A stretch of DNA of 64,000 nucleotides, from positions 1 to 64,000 of the forward strand of contig MEFD01000026.1 in assembly GCA_001724995.1 (NCBI GenBank). Reading direction: 5' to 3'. Positions within the stretch are counted from its first letter, which is position 1. Every line of letters starts with the position of its first letter. Under the pieces are notes generated by a model. That model did not search any database. It was not told where the DNA came from and saw only the letters and a program-made list of their open reading frames with translations. Of the stretch, positions 35,583 through 44,066 are shown in pieces. The translations under genes and the position numbers were made by a program. The DNA is from Rubrivivax sp. SCN 71-131. Lineage in GTDB: Bacteria; Pseudomonadota; Gammaproteobacteria; Burkholderiales; Burkholderiaceae_C.

Positions 35583-36473
35583 ATGGTCACGAAGAAACCC
35601 AAGGGCCTGGGCCTCGGCCTCGAAGCCTTGCTCGGGCCCACGGTCGGCGACGCTGCCGGCGCCGGCCAGGGCGCGCCTTCCACGCTGCGCCTGGCGCTGC
35701 TGCAGCCCGGCAAGTACCAGCCGCGCACGCGCATGGACGAGGGCTCGCTCTACGAGCTCGCGGAGAGCATCAAGAGCCAGGGCGTGATGCAGCCCATCCT
35801 GGTGCGACCGGTGGCCGGCGGGCGCTACGAGATCATCGCCGGCGAGCGGCGCTTTCGCGCCGCGGGCCTGGCCGGTCTGGCCGAAGTGCCTGTGCTGGTG
35901 CGCGACGTCGCCGACGAGGCCGCGGCGGTGATGGCGCTGATCGAGAACATCCAGCGCGAGGATCTCAATCCGCTCGAGGAGGCCCAAGGCCTGCAGCGTC
36001 TGGTGGGCGAGTTCAAGCTCACGCACGAGCAGGCGGCGCAGGCGGTCGGGCGCTCGCGCAGCGCCGCCAGCAACCTGCTGCGCCTGCTGCACCTCGCGCC
36101 GCCGGTGCAGCAGATGCTGATGGCCGGCGACCTGGAAATGGGCCATGCCCGCGCCCTGCTCTCCCTGCCCGCGGCGCAGCAGGTGATGGCAGCGCAGACG
36201 GTGGTGGCCCGCAAGCTCAACGTGCGCGAGACCGAGAAGCTCGCCGCCCACCAGGGCAACGGGCGCCAGGCGCCGCTGCTGCGCGTGAAGAAGGACAAGC
36301 CGCGCGACATCGCGCGCCTGGAGGAGCAGCTGGCCGACCATCTCACGGCCGTAGTCGAGATCCGCCTGCGCGGCAGCGGCAAGCGCCGCCAGCAGGGGGA
36401 GCTGGCGATCGCCTTCGCCTCGCTCGACGAGTTGAGCGCCCTGCTCGACAGGCTCGGCCTGCCGCCGCAGTAG
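35583..36473 (+). CDS. parB: Chromosome-partitioning protein ParB (Spo0J)
   Basis: This 296-residue protein starts with the ParA-stimulating KPKGLGLGLEALLG segment. The CTPase/ParB N-domain follows, with QPGKYQPRTRMDEGSLYELAESI and the box II motif GERRFRAAGLAG, then the HTH that reads parS (LTHEQAAQAVGRSRSAASNLLRLLHL). The C-terminal dimerisation domain ends at LGLPPQ. The gene is intact and matches the two parS sites at 31150 and 32110. Unlike in most chromosomes, parB is not directly behind parA; a GNAT gene and the antisense argC lie between them. Confidence 0.96.
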   Translation: MVTKKPKGLGLGLEALLGPTVGDAAGAGQGAPSTLRLALLQPGKYQPRTRMDEGSLYELAESIKSQGVMQPILVRPVAGGRYEIIAGERRFRAAGLAGLAEVPVLVRDVADEAAAVMALIENIQREDLNPLEEAQGLQRLVGEFKLTHEQAAQAVGRSRSAASNLLRLLHLAPPVQQMLMAGDLEMGHARALLSLPAAQQVMAAQTVVARKLNVRETEKLAAHQGNGRQAPLLRVKKDKPRDIARLEEQLADHLTAVVEIRLRGSGKRRQQGELAIAFASLDELSALLDRLGLPPQ

Positions 36474-36499
36474 CGTCGGCCGGGCCTGGCGCACACGCT

Positions 36500-37690
36500 T
36501 CAGCCCGCCGCCACCGCGCGTGGCCGGCGCTGTCGTGCCAGCCACAGCAGCGCCAGCGCGACCGCCGCCAGGGGCAGCAGCGAGCCCAGGTTCAGCAGTG
36601 TCCAGCCGCGGGTCGTGATGAGCGCCCCCGAGGCGAAGGAGCTCACCATCATCGTGGCGAAGACGCAGGTGTCCATTGCGCCCTGGGCCCGATTCCGCTC
36701 CTCGGGTCGATAGGCCTCGGTCAACAGAGTCGTGCCGCCGATGTAGAGGAAGTTCCAGCCTACGCCGAGCGTGAAGAGCGCGATCAGGAACTGCATCAGC
36801 TCCACGCCCGAGAGCGCCACGACCACGCACACCAGGTTCAGCAGCACGCCCACGGCCATCACCGGCAGCGCGCCGACCCGCTTGATCAGGTGGCCGGTGA
36901 AGAAGCTCGGCACGTACATGCCGAGCACATGCCACTCGAGCACGAGCGCGGTGTTCTCGAACGGCAGTCCGCACTGCTGCATCGCGATCGGCGTGGCCGC
37001 CATCAGCAGGTTCATGACGCCGTAGCCGAGCGCCGCGGCAGCCACCGCGACCATGAACACCGGCTGCCGCCCGAGTTCCAAGGTCGAACGCCCGCGATCG
37101 GCCCCCTTCGCCGGCGGCGTGTGCGGCGGGAAGTCGATGCGCGAAACGATGACCAGCGCCACCGCCGCGACTCCGATGAGTGCGAGATAGGCGCCGACGA
37201 ACGGTACTTCGAACGCGCCGCGCGTCAGGCTCGCCAGCTTGGGGCCGAAGACGCCGCCGATGATGCCGCCGGCCAGTACCAGCGAAATCGCCCGCTCCTT
37301 GTACGACGGGGCCGCCAGCTCGGGCCCGGCAAAGCGATACAGCGCCGCGTTGGCCGCGAAGAAGCCCGCCGTCACCGTGGCCACCAGCAGCAGCCAGAAG
37401 CTGTGCGTCCATACCGCCCAGGCCGCCATGGCGCAGGCGATCATCGCCACCACCAGTCCGGCCTGGAACGAACGCCGTCGACCCCAGTGCGCCTGCACCC
37501 AGGCCACCGGCATCGCAGCCACCGCCGAGCCGAGCACGTAGGCGGTGATCGGCAGCGTGGCCATCCATCCCGCCGGGGCCAGCGACAGTCCCACGAGGCC
37601 GTTGATGGCGATGAAGGTGACGTTGTTGGTGAGGAACAGCCCCTGGCACAAGGCCAGCATCAGCAGATGGCGATTCATGCGGCGCATCAT
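36500..37690 (-). CDS. Major facilitator superfamily transporter
   Basis: This 396-residue inner-membrane protein has about 12 helices in two halves, separated by a charged loop (PPHTPPAKGADRGRSTLELGRQ). A loop-2 motif AHWGRRRSFQAG matches the MFS signature. The second half contains YIGGTTLLTEAYRPEERNRAQGAMD. The substrate is not evident. It converges with parB, 26 bases away. Start codons at 37690, 37687 and 37678 are all possible and none has a clear Shine-Dalgarno sequence; MNRHLL at 37678 begins right before helix 1. Confidence 0.85.
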   Translation of the reverse strand: MMRRMNRHLLMLALCQGLFLTNNVTFIAINGLVGLSLAPAGWMATLPITAYVLGSAVAAMPVAWVQAHWGRRRSFQAGLVVAMIACAMAAWAVWTHSFWLLLVATVTAGFFAANAALYRFAGPELAAPSYKERAISLVLAGGIIGGVFGPKLASLTRGAFEVPFVGAYLALIGVAAVALVIVSRIDFPPHTPPAKGADRGRSTLELGRQPVFMVAVAAAALGYGVMNLLMAATPIAMQQCGLPFENTALVLEWHVLGMYVPSFFTGHLIKRVGALPVMAVGVLLNLVCVVVALSGVELMQFLIALFTLGVGWNFLYIGGTTLLTEAYRPEERNRAQGAMDTCVFATMMVSSFASGALITTRGWTLLNLGSLLPLAAVALALLWLARQRRPRAVAAG

Positions 37691-37905
37691 CGCAGAGCGC
37701 GCGTCGGCACGCGGTCATCGCAAGGCGGGGCTCCCGCGTTGCGGACGTGTGGCGGTCCGCGGCATTTGTCATGGATGCATCCGATGCGGCGCCGAGACGG
37801 TGAAACAGCACGACTTTGTCCGCTCTCTTTCACGCCACGACGGCCGCGGAATGAACCATCCTGAGTCCACGTCGTCACACCGATGACGCGCTGATCGGAA
37901 AGCTC

Positions 37906-37943
37906 TGATGGAGCCCGGGCCCGGCAACGCCGGGACTCCATCA
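37906..37943 (+). promoter_or_regulatory. Strong hairpin in the prkA upstream region
   Basis: The 321-base divergent gap between the transporter and prkA (37691-38011) contains no gene. Its main feature is an inverted repeat: TGATGGAG pairs with CTCCATCA (8 bp), extended by CCCGG/CCGGG with one bulged A. It starts about 105 bases before the prkA ATG and is followed by AAAAC, not a T run, so it is not a plus-strand terminator. It could be a leader-RNA structure or a protein site. A near sigma-54 match at about 37749 has wrong spacing. Confidence 0.4.
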
Positions 37944-38011
37944 AAACTTCCCAGGCCCGCGTCCCGGGGCCACGCATCCCGGGCCGAGCCTTCCTCTCGA
38001 AGGAGGTCCGC

Positions 38012-39934
38012 ATGGACGTGATCAGCAGCCTCAAGGCCCGCTACGAGCGCTTGCGCGAAGAGGAGATGTCCCTCGAGGACTACCTCGCCGAGTGCAAGCG
38101 CAACCCGCTCGCCTTTGCCACCGCCGCCGAGCGCATGCTCGAAGCCATCGGCGAGCCGACGACGATCGACACGCGCAACGACCCGCGGCTGTCGCGCATC
38201 TTCGCCAACAAGCTCATCAAGACCTACCCCGCCTTCGCCGAGTTCTACGGCATGGAGGACGCGATCGAGCAGGTCGTCTCCTACTTCCGCCACGGCGCGC
38301 AGGGGCTGGAGGAGAGGAAGCAGATCCTCTACCTGCTCGGCCCCGTGGGCGGCGGCAAGAGCTCGATCGCCGAGCGGCTCAAGCAGCTCATGGAGCAGGT
38401 GCCCTTCTACGCGCTCAAGGGCTCGCCGGTGAACGAGTCGCCGCTGGGCTTGTTCGACGCCGTCGAGGACGGCGAGCTGCTCGAGCAGCAGTACGGCATC
38501 CCGCGGCGCTACCTCAACCGCATCCTCAGTCCGTGGGCGGTGAAGCGGCTCGAGGAGTACGGCGGCGACATCCGCCAGTTCAAGGTCGTCAAGCGCCATC
38601 CCTCCGTGCTCCGGCAGATCGGCATCAGCAAGACCGAGCCCGGCGACGAGAACAACCAGGACATCAGCTCGCTGGTCGGCAAGGTCGACATCCGCAAGCT
38701 CGAGACCTATGCGCAGGACGACCCCGACGCCTACAGCTACAGCGGCGGCCTGTGCCTGGCCAACCAGGGCCTGCTGGAATTCGTCGAGATGTTCAAGGCG
38801 CCGATCAAGGTGCTGCACCCGCTGCTCACCGCCACGCAGGAGGGCAACTTCAAGGGCACCGAGGGCTTCGGCGCGATTCCCTTCGACGGCATCGTGCTCG
38901 CGCACAGCAACGAGAGCGAGTGGAAGGCCTTCCGCAACAACAAGAACAACGAGGCCTTCCTCGACCGCATCTACATCGTCAAGGTGCCCTACTGCCTGCG
39001 CGTCTCCGAAGAAGTGAAGATCTACGAGAAGCTGCTGAAGAACAGCTCGCTGGCGAGCGCCACCTGCGCGCCGGGCACGCTGAAGATGATGAGCCAGTTC
39101 GCCATCCTCACGCGCCTGAAGGAGCCCGAGAACAGCAGCCTCTACAGCAAGATGCTGGTCTACGACGGCGAGAACCTCAAGGACACCGACCCGCGCGCCA
39201 AGAGCTACCAGGAGTACCGCGACTACGCCGGCGTCGACGAAGGCATGAGCGGCATCAGCACGCGCTTCGCCTACAAGATCCTCTCCAAGGTCTTCAACTT
39301 CGACAACACCGAGATCGCCGCCAACCCGGTGCACCTGATGTACGTGCTCGAGCAGCAGATCGAGCGCGAGCAGTTCGCGGCCGAAGTCGAGCAGAAGTAC
39401 CTTGCCTTCATCAAGGAGCACCTGGCCACGCGCTACGCCGAGTTCATCGGCAAGGAGATCCAGACGGCCTACCTGGAGAGCTACTCCGAGTACGGGCAGA
39501 ACATCTTCGACCGCTACGTCACCTACGCCGACTACTGGATCCAGGACCACGAGTACCGCGACACCGACACCGGCGAGGTCTTCGACCGTTCGGCGCTGAA
39601 CGCCGAACTCGAGAAGATCGAGAAGCCCGCGGGCATCGCCAACCCCAAGGACTTCCGCAACGAGATCGTCAACTTCGTGCTGCGCGCGCGCGCCAACAAC
39701 CAGGGCAAGAACCCGCTGTGGACGAGCTACGAGAAGCTGCGCGCGGTGATCGAGAAGAAGATGTTCTCCAACACCGAAGAGCTGCTTCCGGTCATCAGCT
39801 TCAACGCCAAGGCCAGCGCCGACGAAGCCAAGAAGCACGAGGACTTCGTCGGCCGCATGGTCGACAAGGGCTACACCCCGAAGCAGGTGCGCCTGCTCTG
39901 CGAGTGGTATCTGCGCGTGAGGAAGTCCAGCTGA
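38012..39934 (+). CDS. prkA: PrkA/YeaG-type AAA+ serine protein kinase
   Basis: This 640-residue protein matches E. coli YeaG along its length. An N-terminal segment (SLEDYLAECKRNPLAFATAAERML) leads into the AAA domain with Walker A LGPVGGGKSSIAERLK and Walker B-like IVLAHSNESEW. The C-terminal PrkA region is FDRYVTYADYWIQDHEYRDTDTGE. The family is tied to stationary phase, nitrogen limitation and sporulation-like stress responses; kinase and protease activities are reported for relatives. An AAGGAGGT Shine-Dalgarno sequence precedes the ATG. It heads the three-gene operon prkA-yeaH-ycgB. Confidence 0.95.
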   Translation: MDVISSLKARYERLREEEMSLEDYLAECKRNPLAFATAAERMLEAIGEPTTIDTRNDPRLSRIFANKLIKTYPAFAEFYGMEDAIEQVVSYFRHGAQGLEERKQILYLLGPVGGGKSSIAERLKQLMEQVPFYALKGSPVNESPLGLFDAVEDGELLEQQYGIPRRYLNRILSPWAVKRLEEYGGDIRQFKVVKRHPSVLRQIGISKTEPGDENNQDISSLVGKVDIRKLETYAQDDPDAYSYSGGLCLANQGLLEFVEMFKAPIKVLHPLLTATQEGNFKGTEGFGAIPFDGIVLAHSNESEWKAFRNNKNNEAFLDRIYIVKVPYCLRVSEEVKIYEKLLKNSSLASATCAPGTLKMMSQFAILTRLKEPENSSLYSKMLVYDGENLKDTDPRAKSYQEYRDYAGVDEGMSGISTRFAYKILSKVFNFDNTEIAANPVHLMYVLEQQIEREQFAAEVEQKYLAFIKEHLATRYAEFIGKEIQTAYLESYSEYGQNIFDRYVTYADYWIQDHEYRDTDTGEVFDRSALNAELEKIEKPAGIANPKDFRNEIVNFVLRARANNQGKNPLWTSYEKLRAVIEKKMFSNTEELLPVISFNAKASADEAKKHEDFVGRMVDKGYTPKQVRLLCEWYLRVRKSS

Positions 39935-39944
39935 AGGACCGGCC

Positions 39945-41237
39945 ATGCTGCAGTCCATCATCGACCGACGGCTGGCGGGCAAGAACAAGTCTATCGGCAA
40001 TCGCGAGCGTTTCCTGCGCCGCTACAAGGAGCAGATCCGCGAGGCGGTGCGCCGGGCGATCGACGGCCGCGGCATCCGCGAGATCGAGCGCGGCGAGGAC
40101 GTCCACATCCCGAAGCGCGACGTCAGCGAGCCCGTCTTCGGCCACGGCCAGGGCGGCGTGCGCGAGATCGTGCACCCGGGCAACCGCGAGTACGTGCGCG
40201 GCGACCGCATCGAGCGCCCCAAAGGGGGTGCGGGCGGCAAGGGCGGCGGCAAGGGCCAGGCCAGCGACAGCGGCGAGGGCGAGGACGACTTCGTCTTCAC
40301 GCTGTCCAAGGAAGAGTTCATGCAGGTCTTCTTCGAGGACCTGGCCCTGCCGCACCTGATCCGCACGCAGCTCGCCGAGGTGCCCGAGTGGAAGAGCCGC
40401 CGCGCCGGCTTCTCGAGCGACGGCACGCCCAACAACCTGCACGTCGTGCGCAGCCTGCGCGGCGCCATCAGCCGCCGCATCGCCCTCGGTGCGGCAAGCC
40501 GCCGCGAACTGCACGAGCTCGAGGAGCAGGCGCGCGCGCTGCGGCGCACGCTGCAGCCCGGCGACGAGCTCGCACAGCGCGAACTGCTGCGGCTGGACGC
40601 GCAGATCGAGGCGCTGCGGCTGCGGCTGCAGCGCATCCCCTACCTCGACCCGATCGACCTGCGCTACCGCAGCCGCGTGCGCGTGCCCGTGCCCACGAGC
40701 AAGGCGGTGATGTTCTGCCTGATGGACGTCTCGGGCTCGATGGACGAGGAGCGCAAGGATCTCTCCAAGCGCTTCTTCATCCTGCTCTACCTCTTCCTGA
40801 CGCGCCACTACGAGAAGATCGAGCTCGTCTTCATCCGCCACCACACGCAGGCCGCCGAGGTCGACGAGCAGGACTTCTTCCACGCGCGCGAAACCGGCGG
40901 CACGGTGGTCAGCTCGGCCCTCGTGCTGATGGAGGAGATCATCCGCGCGCGCTACGACCCCGCGCAGTGGAACATCTACGGCGCGCAGGCCAGCGACGGC
41001 GACAACTGGCACCACGACAGCGGCCGCTGCCGCGAGCTGCTGGCCGAGAAGATCCTGCCGCTGGTGCGCTACTACGCCTACGTGCAGGTGGCCGAGGAAG
41101 AGCAGAACCTGTGGCAGGAGTACGCGCAGCTGCAGGAGAGCGAGCGCCACTTCGCGATGCGCAAGGCCACGAGCGCCGAGCAGATCTACCCGGTCTTCCG
41201 CGATCTGTTCAGGAAGGAAGGAGCCAAGGCCGCCTGA
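39945..41237 (+). CDS. yeaH: YeaH/DUF444 protein with von Willebrand-type domain
   Basis: This 430-residue protein carries the DUF444 pattern: IIDRRLAGKNKSIGNRERFLRRYK at the start, the glycine-rich patch KGGAGGKGGGKG around residue 93, and a VWA-like domain with the metal site DVSGSMDE, then FIRHHTQAAEVDEQDFF and GTVVSSAL. It begins 10 bases after prkA. YeaH is always linked with PrkA and YcgB, and its exact biochemical role is unknown. All expected regions are present and no frameshift was seen. Confidence 0.93.
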   Translation: MLQSIIDRRLAGKNKSIGNRERFLRRYKEQIREAVRRAIDGRGIREIERGEDVHIPKRDVSEPVFGHGQGGVREIVHPGNREYVRGDRIERPKGGAGGKGGGKGQASDSGEGEDDFVFTLSKEEFMQVFFEDLALPHLIRTQLAEVPEWKSRRAGFSSDGTPNNLHVVRSLRGAISRRIALGAASRRELHELEEQARALRRTLQPGDELAQRELLRLDAQIEALRLRLQRIPYLDPIDLRYRSRVRVPVPTSKAVMFCLMDVSGSMDEERKDLSKRFFILLYLFLTRHYEKIELVFIRHHTQAAEVDEQDFFHARETGGTVVSSALVLMEEIIRARYDPAQWNIYGAQASDGDNWHHDSGRCRELLAEKILPLVRYYAYVQVAEEEQNLWQEYAQLQESERHFAMRKATSAEQIYPVFRDLFRKEGAKAA

Positions 41238-41263
41238 GCGCGACCCTTGCGGAGGGAAATCCC

Positions 41264-42826
41264 ATGAGCGCAAAGCACGCCCACAAGGTGCCCACGCACC
41301 CGCTGCCGCTGGCCCGGCGGCCCGCGCAACCGCTGCCCGGGCCGAGCGACTGGTCCTTCGAGCTGATCGAGGACTACCACCGCGTGATCCGCGAAACCGC
41401 CGCGCGCTTCGGCCTCGACACCTACCCCAACCAGCTCGAGATCATCACCGCCGAGCAGATGATGGACGCCTACGCCAGCGTCGGCATGCCGGTGAACTAC
41501 CGCCACTGGAGCTACGGCAAGGAGTTCATCGCCACCGAGAAGAACTACAAGCGCGGCGCCATGGGCCTGGCCTACGAGATCGTCATCAACTCCAACCCCT
41601 GCATCAGCTACCTGATGGAGGAGAACACGATGGCCATGCAGGCGCTGGTCATCGCGCACGCCGCCTACGGCCACAACAGCTTCTTCAAGGGCAACTACCT
41701 CTTTCGCATGTGGACCGACGCGACGTCGATCATCGACTACCTCGTCTACGCCAAGAACTACGTGCGCCAGTGCGAAGACAAGCACGGCATCGACGCCGTC
41801 GAGCTCTTCCTCGACAGCTGCCACGCCCTGGCGCACCACGGCGTCGACCGCTACCGCCGCCCGAGCCGCAAGTCGCTCGCGCAGGAGCTGGCCGAGCGCA
41901 AGGACCGCGAGCAGTATGCGCAGCAGCAGGTCAACGACCTCTGGCGCACGCTGCCGCGCCGCGCAGGGAAGGACAGCGACGAACAGGCGCTCAAGCGCTT
42001 CCCCGAAGAGCCGCAGGAGAACCTGCTCTACTTCATCGAGAAGAACGCGCCGCTGCTCGAACCCTGGCAGCGCGAGATCGTGCGCATCGTGCGCAAGGTC
42101 GCGCAGTACTTCTACCCGCAGCGCCAGACGCAGGTGATGAATGAAGGCTGGGCAACATATTGGCACCACCGCCTGCTCAACCAGATGTACGACGACGGCT
42201 ACCTCACCGACGGCGTGATGATCGAGTGGCTGAAGTCGCACACCAACGTCATCGCGCAGCCGCCGGTCGGCCACCCGGCCTACAGCGGCCTCAACCCCTA
42301 CGCGCTGGGCTTTGCGATGTACACCGACATCAGGCGCATCTGCGAGCAGCCCACCGACGAGGATCGCGAGTGGTTCCCCGACATCGCCGGCACGCCCTGG
42401 CTGCCGGCACTCGACCACGCGATGCGCAACTACAAGGACGAGAGCTTCATCGGCCAGTACCTGAGCCCCAAGCTCATGCGCGAGCTGCGCCTCTTTGCCA
42501 TCCGCGACGACGAGGAGGAATCCGAACTCGAAGTCGCCGCGATCCACGACGAGAACGGCTACCGCCGCCTGCGCGAAAGCCTCTCACGCCAGTACGACCT
42601 GGGTTCGCGCGAGCCCGACATCCAGATCTGGAACGTCAACCTGCGCGGCGACCGCAGCCTCACGCTGCGCCACTTCCAGCACAACAAGCGCCCGCTGCAC
42701 GACTCGGCCGAGGAAGTCATCAAGCACGTCGCCCGCCTCTGGGGCTTCGGCGTGCAGCTCGAGAGCGTCGACGATGCGGGCAGCGTGACGCGGCAGTGGA
42801 GCGTGCCGGCAACGCCGGCCGATTGA
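41264..42826 (+). CDS. ycgB: SpoVR/YcgB family protein
   Basis: This 520-residue protein has the SpoVR marks YPNQLEIITAEQMMDAYASVGMPVNYRHWSYGK, NSNPCISYLMEENTMAMQALVIAHAAYGHN and VMNEGWATYWHHRLLNQMYDDG. The histidines and acidic residues (E...H..YGH, NEGWATYWH) suggest a metal site. The family is needed for the spore cortex in Bacillus and is stress-linked in non-sporulating bacteria. AGGGA before the ATG at 41264 supports this start. Third and last gene of the operon; a hairpin terminator follows at 42890. Confidence 0.93.
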   Translation: MSAKHAHKVPTHPLPLARRPAQPLPGPSDWSFELIEDYHRVIRETAARFGLDTYPNQLEIITAEQMMDAYASVGMPVNYRHWSYGKEFIATEKNYKRGAMGLAYEIVINSNPCISYLMEENTMAMQALVIAHAAYGHNSFFKGNYLFRMWTDATSIIDYLVYAKNYVRQCEDKHGIDAVELFLDSCHALAHHGVDRYRRPSRKSLAQELAERKDREQYAQQQVNDLWRTLPRRAGKDSDEQALKRFPEEPQENLLYFIEKNAPLLEPWQREIVRIVRKVAQYFYPQRQTQVMNEGWATYWHHRLLNQMYDDGYLTDGVMIEWLKSHTNVIAQPPVGHPAYSGLNPYALGFAMYTDIRRICEQPTDEDREWFPDIAGTPWLPALDHAMRNYKDESFIGQYLSPKLMRELRLFAIRDDEEESELEVAAIHDENGYRRLRESLSRQYDLGSREPDIQIWNVNLRGDRSLTLRHFQHNKRPLHDSAEEVIKHVARLWGFGVQLESVDDAGSVTRQWSVPATPAD

Positions 42827-42889
42827 TCACGCCCGCGGGGCCCCTCGAACGACGGCACGGCCGGCGCCTCTGCCTCGGATCATCGCGTT

Positions 42890-42915
42890 GGATCTGACTC
42901 GCCCAAGTCAGATCC
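42890..42915 (+). terminator. Hairpin terminator after the prkA-yeaH-ycgB operon
   Basis: GGATCTGACT and AGTCAGATCC form a perfect 10-base stem with a 6-base loop, 64 bases after the ycgB stop. Only two T residues follow, so termination may be weak. The rest of the 292-base gap (42827-43118) is AT-richer than its surroundings and contains the upstream region of the next gene. Confidence 0.6.
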
Positions 42916-43048
42916 TTCACGGACGCGTCAACGTCGCACGTCGAGATTTATTACAACTGCAACATTCGGTTCTGGTCGTACCGGCTCCATCGTCCAGAGT
43001 TGGATGCCAACCTGTTGATATCAATTGAAGAACCTGGCTTCCCGCGAC

Positions 43049-43064
43049 TGGTCGAAGGATTGCG
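43049..43064 (+). promoter_or_regulatory. Candidate sigma-54 promoter before a PEP-CTERM gene
   Basis: TGGTCGAAGGATTGCG has the invariant GG and GC with the correct 10-base spacing plus the TT before GC of the -24/-12 consensus TGGCACG-N4-TTGC. The four bases after GG do not match. It lies 55 bases before the ATG of the PEP-CTERM gene. PEP-CTERM genes in exosortase-bearing bacteria are often under RpoN with the PrsK/PrsR pair, which makes the match more credible. Confidence 0.4.
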
Positions 43065-43118
43065 CACGGAACTTGCTACCCGCCACTTCGCATCAGCACC
43101 ATTGACGGAGGCAGGTTC

Positions 43119-44000
43119 ATGTTCAAGAAGTCCCTCGCGATTGCAGCCCTACTCGCTGCCGGCTCGGCACTGGCCGATCCCCTGTACGTCAGCTACGACA
43201 ACTTCAACTACAGCGGTACCGTGACGCGCTACGCCTCCGAGGCCGACGCGATCGCCAAGACCAACCCCATCAGCACCGCCTCCATCACGACGGTCTCGAA
43301 CGACACCCGTTCGACGCTGACCGACGCCCGTGACGGCAACCTCTACGTCGCCAAGGATGCGTCGGCCTCCTACGACGCCGACCTCGCCTACTTCTCGACG
43401 GCCTGGTACTTCACCACCTTCCCCGCCCTCGGCAACGGCTGGGGCAACCCCAACAACACGAACACCGGCTTCGTTCAGTTCTACGACGGGAGCACCACCC
43501 CCACCGTCACGGGCGGCTGGTCGAACAGCCTCACGACCTTCACGGTGGACGTGAGCGGCGGCGACGGCGACACCGGGAACTACGCGCGCCTTTGGGCCGC
43601 GCCCAAGACTGGAGGCCCTTCGGGCGACACCTCCGGCGTCTTTCGGGACTTCCACCTGAACCTGGTCGCGGACTTTGCCGCCGCCGCCGTGTTCAACCCG
43701 ACCACGGGCTGGTACGAAGCAGATGCCAATCCCACCGCCCTCAGCGGAACGGCCACCGGCATCTTCGAGAACCAGTCGACGACGGACGCCTCGCTCAACG
43801 GCTTCTACGCCTTCGACTTCAGCTTCGCCCCCGGAAGCTGGGCCAGCGCCAACGCTGCAACATGGGGCAGCGGCGCCTACAGCCCAAGCGCCTTCTTCGC
43901 CGCCCCGGCTGCCGCCCCGGTGCCCGAGCCTGGCGCGCTCGCCCTGGCCGGTCTCGCGATAGCCATGCTGAGCCTTGTCCGGCGCCAGCGCAGAAGCTGA
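43119..44000 (+). CDS. PEP-CTERM sorting-domain protein
   Basis: This 293-residue protein is exported by a signal peptide (MFKKSLAIAALLAAGSALA). The body is rich in Thr, Ser, Asn, Gly and aromatic residues, as in extracellular proteins, and has no enzyme motif. It ends with VPEPGALALAGLAIAMLSLVRR, the PEP-CTERM signal: the VPEP box, a membrane helix and an Arg cluster. Exosortase (EpsH-type) should cleave it and attach the protein to the cell surface or matrix. GGAGG lies about 7 bases before the ATG. Stands alone between terminators at 42890 and 44033. Confidence 0.9.
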   Translation: MFKKSLAIAALLAAGSALADPLYVSYDNFNYSGTVTRYASEADAIAKTNPISTASITTVSNDTRSTLTDARDGNLYVAKDASASYDADLAYFSTAWYFTTFPALGNGWGNPNNTNTGFVQFYDGSTTPTVTGGWSNSLTTFTVDVSGGDGDTGNYARLWAAPKTGGPSGDTSGVFRDFHLNLVADFAAAAVFNPTTGWYEADANPTALSGTATGIFENQSTTDASLNGFYAFDFSFAPGSWASANAATWGSGAYSPSAFFAAPAAAPVPEPGALALAGLAIAMLSLVRRQRRS

Positions 44001-44032
44001 GACCTCGTTCGTGCCCGACGTGGGTGAGTGAA

Positions 44033-44061
44033 ACAAGGGCGGCCCCTTCGGCCGCCCTTGT
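44033..44061. terminator. Bidirectional terminator between converging genes
   Basis: ACAAGGGCGGCC and GGCCGCCCTTGT form a perfect 12-base stem with a 5-base loop. It lies 33 bases after the PEP-CTERM stop and 6 bases before the end of the minus-strand oxidase gene, so it can serve both. No long T run follows on either strand. Confidence 0.75.
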
Positions 44062-44066
44062 CGCGT

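Noticed and set aside
37749..37764. TGGCGG...GCATTT as a sigma-54 promoter before prkA
   Set aside because: GG and GC are separated by 9 bases instead of 10, and the TT before GC is missing.
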